From Algoriphagus sp. (lineage in GTDB: Bacteria; Bacteroidota; Bacteroidia; Cytophagales; Cyclobacteriaceae): 64,000 bases of DNA. A model generated the notes under the pieces. It was not told where the DNA came from. It did no database searches and was given only the letters and a program-made list of their open reading frames with translations. The stretch spans positions 124,001 to 188,000 of the forward strand of contig NZ_JAUXYL010000049.1 in NCBI RefSeq assembly GCF_030694375.1, read 5' to 3'. The translations under genes were made by a program, and so were the position numbers. This document shows positions 52,014-61,262 of this stretch, in pieces; position 1 is the stretch's first letter; every line of letters starts with the position of its first letter.

Positions 52014-52132
52014 CTCCGCCACCATCCCCAATTACCCGTCCTCCCTCACATACTCCTTCACTTCCTGATCCACCAATTCACCCCGAAATGCCTTCGCCAA
52101 TACCGCCTGTGGCAATTGGTCAATCTTGACTT
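52014..52132 (-). pseudogene. Remnant of the hsdS 3' end
   Basis: The 93 bases at 52040-52132 repeat 53137-53229 with only seven mismatches by hand count, in the same orientation; weaker similarity continues to 52014. In the minus frame it still reads VKIDQLPQAVLAKAFRGELV then DQEVKEYVREDG and a stop, the C-terminal helix of HsdS. No start or target-recognition domain precedes it, so it is a fragment left by duplication or recombination at hsdS. Confidence 0.8.
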
Positions 52133-52161
52133 GAATGAAAGAATAAGTAAATGATGGCTCT

Positions 52162-52980
52162 TTATTCATTGCTTTTAATAAATTTCTCAACCAACATAAG
52201 AGCAAATTTATTTTTATCAAAATCATAGCTTGATAAATCAGATTTTTCCAAATATTCATCAATTATATTTTTCAACTCTCCATAAAACATATGTTCTTTA
52301 AATGCTTTTTTGACTAAATCATTGTCAATAATATTGGAATGTATTTGATGAGAGATATACTCTTTTTCATCATTTTTAAGTTGAATTTCAAACCAATCAT
52401 TAATAAATCTTTTTAATTTTAATTCAACATCTTTATTGTGTTGTAGTATGTTTTTAGTTTCTAAATGGGATTGTTTCTCAGAATTTAAGCTAGATGATAA
52501 TTCACTTTTTTGTCTTTCAAGTTCATTGACTAGCTCTTTAAAACTTTCTATTTCCTTCTCTCTTTCTCCTATCCTGCTATTAAGTTCATCGATTGTTCTT
52601 GCTTCAGTCTTTGCTATATTATATTTGGCTTCAGCTTTTGCTAAGTCTTCTTTTGAATTGAATTCTTCTGTTAACCTGCTGAATAGAGTTTTTTTTCTTT
52701 TTAAAACAAAACTGTTTGTAAGATATTCAAGGCCTAAATAAAATATATTAGATATAAGAATTGAAACTATTGCAAAAGCTAATGGATAAATTAAATTCCT
52801 GTATATATCTGCGTAATTAGAATTGATGTATTGCAGATTTGTAACTATATCATCCTTAGAGTAAATAAAAAATACCAATCCTTGCCAGTTCCAAATAACC
52901 CAAAAAAACAGAAATGTCATCAGGAAAGGATTGCTTAACCTTTCTTTTAAAAACTCCATAAAATCTTTAATCCAAGTCAT
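52162..52980 (-). CDS. Membrane-anchored coiled-coil protein inside the hsd locus
   Basis: 272 aa. Two N-terminal membrane spans (about residues 19-40, FLMTFLFFWVIWNWQGLVFF, and 62-86), then a long coiled coil (about 100-195, NSRIGEREKEIESFKELVNE and ELERQKSELSSSLNSEKQ) and a helical C-terminal domain. No known catalytic motif. Very AT-rich with short AT codons, unlike hsdM and hsdR, and bounded by the two copies of the hsdS end, which suggests it was acquired by recombination there. Possibly an accessory defence protein. Confidence 0.75.
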   Translation of the reverse strand: MTWIKDFMEFLKERLSNPFLMTFLFFWVIWNWQGLVFFIYSKDDIVTNLQYINSNYADIYRNLIYPLAFAIVSILISNIFYLGLEYLTNSFVLKRKKTLFSRLTEEFNSKEDLAKAEAKYNIAKTEARTIDELNSRIGEREKEIESFKELVNELERQKSELSSSLNSEKQSHLETKNILQHNKDVELKLKRFINDWFEIQLKNDEKEYISHQIHSNIIDNDLVKKAFKEHMFYGELKNIIDEYLEKSDLSSYDFDKNKFALMLVEKFIKSNE

Positions 52981-53092
52981 ATTCTTTACTGGTCTTTAGT
53001 TGGAATAATCAATTTAATTCTTTAGTCGCGACTTAAATAATCATTTTCAATTCTTGATTAGTTTCTTTGAATAATACCTAATTGATTTTGAA

Positions 53093-54421
53093 TCAAATTT
53101 TATATCGGGCCTCCGCCGCCATCAGCACCTCACCAGCCTCCCTCACATACTCTTTCACTTCCTGCCCGACCAACTCCCCCCGAAATGCCTTCGCCAATAC
53201 CGCCTGTGGCAATTGGTCAATCTTGGCTTTTAAGCTTTGGTATTGGGATTCGATTTTGTTTGATAGCTCGAATAGTGAATCTATTCGGGAAACAATTTGA
53301 ATCTGTTCCTCCATAGGCGGTATGGATATTTCCCATTCTTTTATTTTGCCTAAATTCAAATTAGGTTGATTTCCTCCTTCGGCTTTGGCTCTAATATCAT
53401 TGTATTGGCTTAAACAGTAATAGTAAATGTAGGTGCGAGTAATATTGGGCATGCCTTCTTTTACTAATGCTGCAATTGCTTGATTGGTTGTAGCCTTAAT
53501 TTTTAGCCATCCAACCTGTCCTCTGGTTTTGCCTTCACCATACATTGCAACCAAAAGAGTATCAATAGGGAAAATCTTAACATTTGAGTCTCTTATTGCT
53601 AATTCTGTTATGAATTCATCAGCTTCAAAAATCAGTTCATTTTTCACTAGTCCTGATTTAACCCAAGGAATAGTTCCCCCTTCGTAATACTCTTTCACTC
53701 CTCTTCGTGGGGTACCTCCTGTTTTTACTTCAAATAAATCACCAATTGTAGTTTTCTCCCAATCCGCCAAATCCTTCCCAGCTCTCCACTCTCTAGTCAA
53801 CTCCCCCGTCACCGCCTGTGTAAGCACTTGCTGACGGAAGTTTTTCAGCAACTCAGGTATCCGGTCCAGCTTTTCTCTCAACCTATCCAAATGCCCAAAT
53901 ACCGCATCCAATTTGGCTACAATACGCTGCTGTTCGGGGAGGGGAGGTAAGGCGAATGGAATTTCTCCTATTGATTTAGAGGATAAATGTTTTACGGTTG
54001 TGGAAGATGTGTTTTCATTAATCTTCTTTAGATAGTCACCTAATCCGTAATAAAGGAATCTTTTAAGAAGGATTTTTTGATTAGGGATGATTCTACAAAC
54101 CCGTTGATTTAAAAGCGAATCTGGACCTTTCCAAAGGGAATGATTAAAATCGCCGTCCATTCCCACTAGAAGATCTCCTTTTCTAACGATGTAGAAATCA
54201 TTAAAAGATCCCCGAAAAAAGGTTTCTGGATTATGCTTTAAAATATCTCTTATCCGAATCAATGGAATTCCTTCTAATGAATTGAATTCAGAGGATTGAA
54301 AAGCAAAACCATTTTGAATTTCGCAAGCTTTTTTAAGTTCAATAATCTTCCAAGATGGATGGATTGAAGTTGATCCCTTACGTTCTTTGAATAAATCAGA
54401 AACTTTATGAATTAAACTCAT
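53093..54421 (-). CDS. hsdS: Type I restriction-modification specificity subunit HsdS
   Basis: 442 aa. Two target-recognition domains, each followed by a conserved helix: first TRD ~1-160, central repeat LPPLPEQQRIVAKLDAVFGHLDRLREKLDRIPELLKNFRQQVL, second TRD ~225-365 and C-terminal repeat IPPMEEQIQIVSRIDSLFELSNKIESQYQSLKAKIDQLPQAVL. It sets the bipartite DNA target of the complex. Its ATG overlaps the hsdM stop (ATGA). Its last 93 bases are repeated at 52040-52132. Confidence 0.93.
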   Translation of the reverse strand: MSLIHKVSDLFKERKGSTSIHPSWKIIELKKACEIQNGFAFQSSEFNSLEGIPLIRIRDILKHNPETFFRGSFNDFYIVRKGDLLVGMDGDFNHSLWKGPDSLLNQRVCRIIPNQKILLKRFLYYGLGDYLKKINENTSSTTVKHLSSKSIGEIPFALPPLPEQQRIVAKLDAVFGHLDRLREKLDRIPELLKNFRQQVLTQAVTGELTREWRAGKDLADWEKTTIGDLFEVKTGGTPRRGVKEYYEGGTIPWVKSGLVKNELIFEADEFITELAIRDSNVKIFPIDTLLVAMYGEGKTRGQVGWLKIKATTNQAIAALVKEGMPNITRTYIYYYCLSQYNDIRAKAEGGNQPNLNLGKIKEWEISIPPMEEQIQIVSRIDSLFELSNKIESQYQSLKAKIDQLPQAVLAKAFRGELVGQEVKEYVREAGEVLMAAEARYKI

Positions 54422-55881
54422 CCCAGTAGTGCGATTATCTGGTCCAATTCTCTTTTAATCGCATCCAATTCCAAAGCGGCTTCCTTGGCAATAGCGATTG
54501 GATCTCCCAAGTCCGCGTTTTTGCTGATGTTTTCATCCTCGATCAGGCCGATATCCAGGGAATCGTTTTTGGCAGCGATCTGCTCCCGGGTAAAGACATT
54601 CCACCTCGGGTCTTGAATGGCTTTGCGTTTTGCCTCGTCGATTTCTCCCTTATACTGATCCTTTACCTCATCCAGCGCGATGCCTCCGGTATAAGCTTTG
54701 ACAAAGTCTGCGAAGGCTTCCCGTGTGAAAGGAGTACGCTTTCCATAGCTTGGGGCATTGGTTCGCATATCATAAATCCAGACCCGTTGCGTGGTACCGA
54801 CTTCTTTTTTGCTTCGGGTGAAGAAGAGCACATTAGTCTTGACTCCGGCCGCATAGAAAATCCCAGTGGGAAGTCTGAGAATTGTATGCAGATCGCATTT
54901 GTCCATCAAGTCACGACGGATCTTTTGTCCGTCATTGTCTTCGAAGAGTACGTTGTCGGGAAGTACCACTGCTGCACGTGCTGTCCCGGTATCCCGTCTC
55001 AGGGAGCGGTAGATATGCATAAGGAAGTTCAGCTGCTTGTTGGAGGTCTTGATGGTGAAGTCATCGCGAGTCGGTCGCTCACCGCCCTGCTTGGTACCAA
55101 ATGGAGGATTGGCAAGCACGCCATCGTAGTTTTTGAAGGATTTGCCGATTTCGGAAAGCGAATCATTCATGGCGATTTTGCTTTCCAGTCCGTGCAGCTT
55201 GGCATTCATCAAAGCCAATCGGTGCGCATCCTGTACCAGTTCGCAACCGGAAAAGGCCTCATAGACTTGGAACATCTTTTCCTTGGCACTCAGGGCATAG
55301 TAGTCATCGGTCTTTCGCTTCAGGTATTCATCTGCTGCGATCATAAAACCGAATGTCCCCGCTGCCGGGTCATTCCATTTTTCTCCAACTTTGGGAGCCA
55401 AAAGCTCCACCATCACATTGATCAGCGGCCTTGGGGTAAAGTATTGACCGGCGCCGCTCTTTTTCTCTCCGGCATTTTTCTCCAGGAGTTCCTCGTAGAT
55501 GCTGGCGATCTTGTCCTGCTCGGTATCTTCAAACCAGTCGATCTGATCAATATTGGTGATCAGTGTACGCAGATTGACCGGCTTGCGTAGGGTAGTGGAA
55601 GCGTTAGTGTAAATCTCGGTAATTGCTTCGTTTGAGGAAAGTGTGCCCAGATTGGCCAATAGATCCCGATAGGTATCAAAGAGCTCCTTGTTGTCTTTGA
55701 TCTCCTTCAGCCTCGTCCAGCGGTACTGCTCCGGAATATCCTGGTCAAACTTCTTGACTTCCGAAAGTCTAAGAAACAGAATATAGGTCAGTTCATTCAA
55801 ATACTGGTGATAGGTGACTCCGTCATCCCGGAGGACATTGCACAGTTCCCACAGCTTCTTCGCAATTTGCTCAGCACTCAT
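54418..55881 (-). CDS. hsdM: Type I restriction-modification methyltransferase HsdM
   Basis: 487 aa. N6-adenine methyltransferase subunit. An N-terminal helical HsdM_N domain (LWELCNVLRDDGVTYHQYLNELTYILFLR) is followed by the SAM site DPAAGTFGFMIAADEYL (~171-187) and catalytic NPPF (~257-260) in GVLANPPFGTKQGGERPTRDDF. Ends with a helical tail contacting HsdS. Downstream of hsdR by nine bases and overlapping hsdS by four, so one operon. Confidence 0.95.
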   Translation of the reverse strand: MSAEQIAKKLWELCNVLRDDGVTYHQYLNELTYILFLRLSEVKKFDQDIPEQYRWTRLKEIKDNKELFDTYRDLLANLGTLSSNEAITEIYTNASTTLRKPVNLRTLITNIDQIDWFEDTEQDKIASIYEELLEKNAGEKKSGAGQYFTPRPLINVMVELLAPKVGEKWNDPAAGTFGFMIAADEYLKRKTDDYYALSAKEKMFQVYEAFSGCELVQDAHRLALMNAKLHGLESKIAMNDSLSEIGKSFKNYDGVLANPPFGTKQGGERPTRDDFTIKTSNKQLNFLMHIYRSLRRDTGTARAAVVLPDNVLFEDNDGQKIRRDLMDKCDLHTILRLPTGIFYAAGVKTNVLFFTRSKKEVGTTQRVWIYDMRTNAPSYGKRTPFTREAFADFVKAYTGGIALDEVKDQYKGEIDEAKRKAIQDPRWNVFTREQIAAKNDSLDIGLIEDENISKNADLGDPIAIAKEAALELDAIKRELDQIIALLG

Positions 55882-55890
55882 CGTAATTTA

Positions 55891-58800
55891 TTAGGCGTAA
55901 AGGTTTTGGTTGAGTTGGGCGATCACCTGCTCCAACTGATCCTCAAATAATTTATTCAATCGCTCAAATCCCCCTGCTTCATTGAAAGGCGGGGCATCCA
56001 AGTCTTCTATTCTCAAAATCGATTCTTTCAGCAATTGCAGTTCGAAGCGGTCGATCCATTTCAGCTGAATCTTGTTCCAAAGCTTCATGGAGCGAATCGA
56101 ATTCACAGCTCGCTTGATCCGATCTTCATGGCTTACCAGCGAACTCCCCAGAGAAAGCGTGCGGATAAAGGAAATGATATCCGCGGCGATATCTTCGTTT
56201 TTGGCTTCTTTCCAGGCAATTTTCAGCTTTTGGGTGCTATAGCCTTCCTGATCGAGTGCAAGAAGCAATTCTTTCAAAGACTTCCGATCGAGCTCTGCCG
56301 GTCGGCTTGTCACGATTTTCAGCGCTTCGATACGGTTTTGGTTTTCCTGAATGAACCGCGCGAAGTTATCCAAATAATCCGCTGGTTTTTGAGCTTTTCC
56401 ATAGCCCCGCTCGATTCCGAGGAGTGTATCTTCATGCTCCGAGACCAAGGTTGCTATAGGTAAGGGTTTTAGCTCATCCAAAAATTTCCACAGGCTGGTC
56501 AATGATTTTACTTTTTCGACGGATTGGCTTGGATGATTTGATTTTAGACTTTGGACCAATGATTCAGGATCTGCTCCCTTCGAATTGTATCGGAATTGAT
56601 CTTCTTTTTCGTTGGTGATCAGGTTCTTCTTGCGTTGGATTTTTGCAATGATTTGCTCGATCTGTCTTTTGAGCCGGTCTTCTTTTTCAATTTCATCGAG
56701 TTCGGCCACGAGTTGCTGGAAACTGGCCTTGGGATTGGTCACCACAGGTTTCATCTGGGTAAAATCCTCCAAGGTCTCGTAGATCTTGACCGCATCATAG
56801 ATATGGAAGACTTCTTTGCCGATCTCATCACAGCGACGTGTGGCCCTGCCCAGCATCTGTTCGTAAAGGACGCGGGATTTGATCCTTCTCAGGAATACCA
56901 GATTGCAAATTGATGGCACATCGACTCCCGTAGTCAATAGATCCACGGTGACGGCAATGTTTGGGTACTTTTCGTTTTTGAATCGTGCGACTTGCTCTTC
57001 GGGATCGTAAGATTTGCCTGTGATTTTTTGGATGGCATTGTCCGCCACTTCCACACCAATCGCCTCAAATTCCTCTTTGAGGTACTGAACCACACTATCT
57101 GCATGTTCATCTGTCGCCGCAAAGATCAGCGTCTTTTCATCTCCGTCAGGATCGAGCTCCGTGACTAAATGCTGAATGACCGTACGGTTGAAATTTTCAG
57201 TAATGACCTGCTTATTGAATCCAGCGATGTCTATTTTGAGTTCGTCCTCCAGTTGTTCCAATTCCAAAATAGAATTGGTTTCCTTGTCATAGACTTTGGG
57301 TTTTTCGCCCTTTTCCCATTTGATTCCTTCTTCGCTAAGTTGGGTTTTGATCAGAATGGGAGGATCATGATCGATCAGATATCCGTCGATTACCGCTTCC
57401 CGATAGGAATAAGTATAGACCGCGGAACCAAAGATCTCTGTAGTATGAAGGGCAGGAGTTGCGGTCATCCCGATCGCATAGGAATCAAAATAGTCCAGCA
57501 CCATTCGGTATTTGCTGACATAATCCCGCTGATCCCGGAATTCCAGATCATCCTCATCCAGTTCCCGATCCAGCAAATACCCTCTATGGGCTTCATCCAC
57601 AATGATGCAATCGTATTGATCGATGGGCGGGATGTCCTCGCCCTCATTGTAGAATATCCGCTTCACCATCCCCTGAACCGTCGCAAACTGGAGTCGCGTA
57701 TCCAGCTCAGGTGAGACCTGCTTCAATTCCTTGATGTCGTAGATCTCAGCGAAGGTGTTTAACCCGATGATTTTATTGTCTTTGAAGGCATTGATTGCCT
57801 GAGTAGCCAAGAGTTTGCGGTCTACCAGAAAAAGGATCCGCTGGAATCTGTTGGATTGGATCAGGCGATAGCAAAGTCCAATGATTGTTCGGGTCTTGCC
57901 AGTGCCAGTGGCCATGGTAATCAGAATCCGACGATCTTCAGGCTGTTGGATCAGTTTTTTCTCCACTGCCAAGATCGCTTCCACTTGGTAGTTTCTCAGG
58001 CCAAGACCGGTATCCAATTCGAGGAAATTGGTGGATTCAGTTTTGAGTTTGGATTCAGATTCCTCTTTGCTTTTGGAAAAAAGCTTAACCAAACCCTCAG
58101 GGCTGTACCAACCTTGAAGCGCTCTTGATCTACCGTGAGGATCGCGCACATCGAGAAACCAAACCCCTGATTTGGTTTTGATTTGCTCTAGGTAAGGGCG
58201 GCCATTGGTGGAGAAAAGGAACGGAGCTGAATAGTTTCCCCACTTCCCGAGCAGGACAGCTTCATGGCTGTCCGATAAGCGCTCTGCATATATTTTGGAC
58301 TGTTGCAGGTCTGTGGAAATGTCAGCAGCGTATTTCTTTGCTTCTACAATCCCATACAGTTCAAAACCAATGAAAAGAGCATAATCAGCCCATTTTTCTC
58401 CGCAGGGCCATTCGGCAATTGCCTGATTTTTTCCCCGTTGAGGGAGTGTTTTATTTTTCTTGAAGTTCAGATTATTTGTATCTACTTCCCAACCTGCAAG
58501 CTTAAGTTGCTCATCGATCAGCGTTCGGGTTTCAGCTTCCGATAGTTCGATTTTCTTGGCTGCCTGCTGCGATCGGGTTTTAATTTCTTCCTGTTTTTCT
58601 ACGGGAAGGGGAGAAGTCTCCCGCTGTTCCAAAAGTTGATTGAAGCTGGCTTGCAACTCTGCATACTGCTTTTCCAGTTCATTTAAAGCATGTCGCGCAT
58701 CCAACTTATCAGGAACTTTGAATCTGACTTGGTTCAGGTCAACATTCTCCTCGGAATAGGATTGGTAAAACCAACGCGCAATTTTGAATGTAGAGAAAAG

Positions 58801-59124
58801 TAACTCCTCTGCATCCTTAAGCGATCCTTTGTTTTGATGGACAGCAATATTTCCCTTGTGTTTGATGCTGTTTAGCAGATCATTGACTTGGGAGGGAATA
58901 ATCCTTTCCAATTCAAGAGTTTTGATCCGATTATGAAAGGTGTTATCGTAAGGAAAGTCCAAGTGATGCTCCTCGAATAGGTATTCGGTAACTCGCTCTC
59001 CAAACTGCCGGAGCTTAAAAATACAGGTTACCGGATCTTGATGCAGGTTAAATTCTGCTGATTGGCCAATGTTAAAGAGGATTGGAAACTCGGATTCCAA
59101 AAACAAAAAATTCGATTGGCTCAT
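55891..59124 (-). CDS. hsdR: Type I restriction endonuclease/translocase HsdR
   Basis: 1077 aa. N-terminal DUF4145-like region (~1-130), a nuclease domain with the PD-(D/E)xK-type core FIGFELYGIVEAKKYA, then a superfamily 2 motor: Walker A ATGTGKT near residue 405-411, DEAH near 508-511 (DCIIVDEAHRGYLLDRE), GMTATPALHTTEIFG, and motif VI (YEQMLGRATRRCDEIG). C-terminal helical region binds HsdM/HsdS. It matches the EcoEI-like group. It is intact and first in the operon. Confidence 0.95.
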   Translation of the reverse strand: MSQSNFLFLESEFPILFNIGQSAEFNLHQDPVTCIFKLRQFGERVTEYLFEEHHLDFPYDNTFHNRIKTLELERIIPSQVNDLLNSIKHKGNIAVHQNKGSLKDAEELLFSTFKIARWFYQSYSEENVDLNQVRFKVPDKLDARHALNELEKQYAELQASFNQLLEQRETSPLPVEKQEEIKTRSQQAAKKIELSEAETRTLIDEQLKLAGWEVDTNNLNFKKNKTLPQRGKNQAIAEWPCGEKWADYALFIGFELYGIVEAKKYAADISTDLQQSKIYAERLSDSHEAVLLGKWGNYSAPFLFSTNGRPYLEQIKTKSGVWFLDVRDPHGRSRALQGWYSPEGLVKLFSKSKEESESKLKTESTNFLELDTGLGLRNYQVEAILAVEKKLIQQPEDRRILITMATGTGKTRTIIGLCYRLIQSNRFQRILFLVDRKLLATQAINAFKDNKIIGLNTFAEIYDIKELKQVSPELDTRLQFATVQGMVKRIFYNEGEDIPPIDQYDCIIVDEAHRGYLLDRELDEDDLEFRDQRDYVSKYRMVLDYFDSYAIGMTATPALHTTEIFGSAVYTYSYREAVIDGYLIDHDPPILIKTQLSEEGIKWEKGEKPKVYDKETNSILELEQLEDELKIDIAGFNKQVITENFNRTVIQHLVTELDPDGDEKTLIFAATDEHADSVVQYLKEEFEAIGVEVADNAIQKITGKSYDPEEQVARFKNEKYPNIAVTVDLLTTGVDVPSICNLVFLRRIKSRVLYEQMLGRATRRCDEIGKEVFHIYDAVKIYETLEDFTQMKPVVTNPKASFQQLVAELDEIEKEDRLKRQIEQIIAKIQRKKNLITNEKEDQFRYNSKGADPESLVQSLKSNHPSQSVEKVKSLTSLWKFLDELKPLPIATLVSEHEDTLLGIERGYGKAQKPADYLDNFARFIQENQNRIEALKIVTSRPAELDRKSLKELLLALDQEGYSTQKLKIAWKEAKNEDIAADIISFIRTLSLGSSLVSHEDRIKRAVNSIRSMKLWNKIQLKWIDRFELQLLKESILRIEDLDAPPFNEAGGFERLNKLFEDQLEQVIAQLNQNLYA

Positions 59125-59530
59125 TCCTAAGGATTATCAATGGAGGTTGAGGTGAAAACTAAAGATAAGAATTCAATCTTTAAAATATATACTTTAGGTG
59201 AATTGGAAAGAAGTAATTCTACTGCCTTCTTTTAACCGATCAAAACCTTCAGAAAAGTCTGAAAATGCTTAGACTACTCCTTTTTCAAATCCATCTTCCT
59301 TACTTCAATTCCCCCTCTCCAAGCTAATATTCACTAGGTTGGTATTGAGATTTCAAAAATTAAAACCAAACCAAAACCAATGTAATACTAAATCAAAAGC
59401 AAGTATTAATGATCCTATAAATGATTCTTCCTGCCTTATGCTCAGTATTAAATTATTGATAACTAATTGAAAACTTGCTATTTATTCTATGATTTGTTAA
59501 ACTAGGAAAGACTTTTAACCTTAAGGAACT
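59125..59530. other. 406-base intergenic gap at the right edge of the island
   Basis: Divergent spacer between hsdR and the DUF6266 gene, AT-rich, without a credible ORF. TATCTTTA on the minus strand (59167-59160) is one base off the -7 consensus for hsdR but has no -33 partner. A small TTCAGA/TCTGAA hairpin is at 59248-59263. Nothing else recognised. Confidence 0.4.
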
Positions 59531-60193
59531 ATGGCTAAAGTAGCGAACACCCTCCTGAATGGAATCCAGGGTACCATGGGAGACATGATTTTTTATCAAA
59601 TTAATGGGGTTACCTATTCCAGAAGAAGGCCCAACAAGCGAACCAATGCCCAAAAGAAGCGGATGAAAAAATCTCCGCTCAATGAGCGATCGCAGGGGAT
59701 GTTTGCCATGGTTCAGCATTATCTGAAAACCCTCAGAAGAGCAATTGCATTCGGATACCAAGAGCATACAGTAGGAGCGAGCTTGCCTTACCATGCCTGT
59801 GTTTCCTATACCCGTAAAAATTGTTTTGCGCTCGATGGAAAAGAGTACAAGATCGATCCGGCGCTTATCAAAGTGAGTCATGGTTCGCTGATGCCTCCGG
59901 AAGATGCCAAAGCCGAAAAAGTAGGAGAGGGGATTCTATTTACTTGGAGAAACAATTCCTGGATTTCCAGCGCCAAGCCTTCAGATCGGGCATTTATCGT
60001 AATTCATGATTTGGACAATACCACCATGGAATGGATTGATATAGGAAGTACCAGAGAACACGGGGAGCATCTTTTGAAACTTGATGCTCATTACATCAAT
60101 AAAACATGGCATGCTTACCTGGCATTCAGTCAGGAAAATCCCTATTCCAAAAAGCGTACGCTGTCGGATTCGGTGTATTTGGGTGTGGTTTAA
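59531..60193 (+). CDS. DUF6266 family protein
   Basis: 220 aa. Starts MAKVANTLLNGIQGTMGDMI, then FYQINGVTYSRRRPNKRTNAQKKRMKKSP, a basic stretch typical of the DUF6266 family found in many copies in Bacteroidota. The C-terminal half is beta-rich (GILFTWRNNSWISSAKPSDRAFIVIHD). No signal peptide. The N-terminal part resembles phage or virion-associated small proteins in style, but no phage genes adjoin. Function unknown. Confidence 0.72.
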   Translation: MAKVANTLLNGIQGTMGDMIFYQINGVTYSRRRPNKRTNAQKKRMKKSPLNERSQGMFAMVQHYLKTLRRAIAFGYQEHTVGASLPYHACVSYTRKNCFALDGKEYKIDPALIKVSHGSLMPPEDAKAEKVGEGILFTWRNNSWISSAKPSDRAFIVIHDLDNTTMEWIDIGSTREHGEHLLKLDAHYINKTWHAYLAFSQENPYSKKRTLSDSVYLGVV

Positions 60194-60305
60194 ATTCAGT
60201 TATTTTTTGTAATAGTTCATCTCTTTTATTTAAGTGTCTAGAGCGTGGTTTTCATGTTTAGATTTATTAATCCTATAAAAATGGTAGGAAATGTAGATTA
60301 AGTTT

Positions 60306-60313
60306 TATTTTTG
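60306..60313 (+). promoter_or_regulatory. -7 box of the TauE/SafE gene
   Basis: TATTTTTG, a full consensus match 32 bases before the ATG; no TTTG at the right distance upstream. Confidence 0.4.
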
Positions 60314-60344
60314 GGGCGAAATATGCTCTCGACCTATTAGATTC

Positions 60345-61220
60345 ATGCAAAAACTTATTCTACGACTCAGAAATGAGCCTTTTTGGACCATGTTCTTTGC
60401 GTTTGCCGCAATGATTTTTTTTCTGATGGTCACCCAGACGCTCACCCAGTCGATCAAAAGCTGGGAGTTGGATACTGAAATGTTCCTTTGGTTTTTGCTC
60501 GTGGGATTTGTTGCACAAAGTATCGATGGGGCTTTGGGGATGGCGTATGGAGTGAGTTGTAATTCGATCCTGTTGGGGATTGGGATACCGCCAGCTGCTG
60601 CCTCGGCTTGGGTACATTTTGCACAGGTTTTTACGAGTTTGGCTTCTGGAATTTCTCATTGGAAAATGGGAAATGTGGATTGGAAACTTGCCAAGAAACT
60701 CTTGATTCCCGGAGTTATTGGATCGATGATTGGCGCATTTCTATTGTCCAATGTCGATGGAGACATGGTCAAGCCAGTTATTGCCGTTTACCTTTTGGTA
60801 ATGGGTTTTGTGATTTTGCGAAAAGCCAGAAAAAGTCATCATGCATCCAAATTCAATCGGGAGAGCAGAAGCCTTCCGGTATTGGCTACCACAGGAGGCT
60901 TTGCGGATGCTATCGGTGGGGGAGGTTGGGGTCCGATTGTCAACAGTACATTATTAAGCAAAGGGAAAATTGCCCGCTACGCCATCGGAACTGGTAATTT
61001 TGTAGAGTTTTTTGTGTCTTTAGCCAGTGCTTCCACTTTTCTGTTTTTTGTCAAAGAACTCAGTTTGGCTCCGGTGCTGGGATTGATTTTGGGTGGGATC
61101 ATTGCAGCACCATTTGCGGCTTACATTTGTAAGTTGATCAAGCCGAAATATTTAATGGTAGCAGTGGGGATTCTGATCATTATTTTGAGTATTCGGACAT
61201 TTTATTTGGCCATTTTTTAA
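60345..61220 (+). CDS. TauE/SafE (TSUP) family permease
   Basis: 291 aa. Eight or nine hydrophobic spans in two halves with the TSUP pattern LLVGFVAQSIDGALGMAYGV and LLGIGIPPAAASAWVHFAQVF in the first, and ATTGGFADAIGGGGWGPIVNSTLL in the second. Probably exports or imports a small sulfur-containing or organic anion (sulfite, sulfoacetate, sulfate); substrate not deducible. Single gene without a sulfur-metabolism neighbour. Confidence 0.85.
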   Translation: MQKLILRLRNEPFWTMFFAFAAMIFFLMVTQTLTQSIKSWELDTEMFLWFLLVGFVAQSIDGALGMAYGVSCNSILLGIGIPPAAASAWVHFAQVFTSLASGISHWKMGNVDWKLAKKLLIPGVIGSMIGAFLLSNVDGDMVKPVIAVYLLVMGFVILRKARKSHHASKFNRESRSLPVLATTGGFADAIGGGGWGPIVNSTLLSKGKIARYAIGTGNFVEFFVSLASASTFLFFVKELSLAPVLGLILGGIIAAPFAAYICKLIKPKYLMVAVGILIIILSIRTFYLAIF

Positions 61221-61262
61221 TCACCTTTTATCCTGATTATTTCTTTTTTGGTTTATATAGAA

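Noticed and set aside
54613..55590. A 325-codon ORF on the plus strand inside hsdM
   Set aside because: It is antisense to a clearly recognisable methyltransferase gene, has no family resemblance, and arises from the codon usage of hsdM.
57169..57714. A 181-codon plus-strand ORF inside hsdR
   Set aside because: Antisense shadow of the helicase domain; no independent evidence.
59453..59881. 142-codon minus-strand ORF opposite the DUF6266 gene
   Set aside because: Overlaps the DUF6266 coding frame, whose start and composition are typical of that family.
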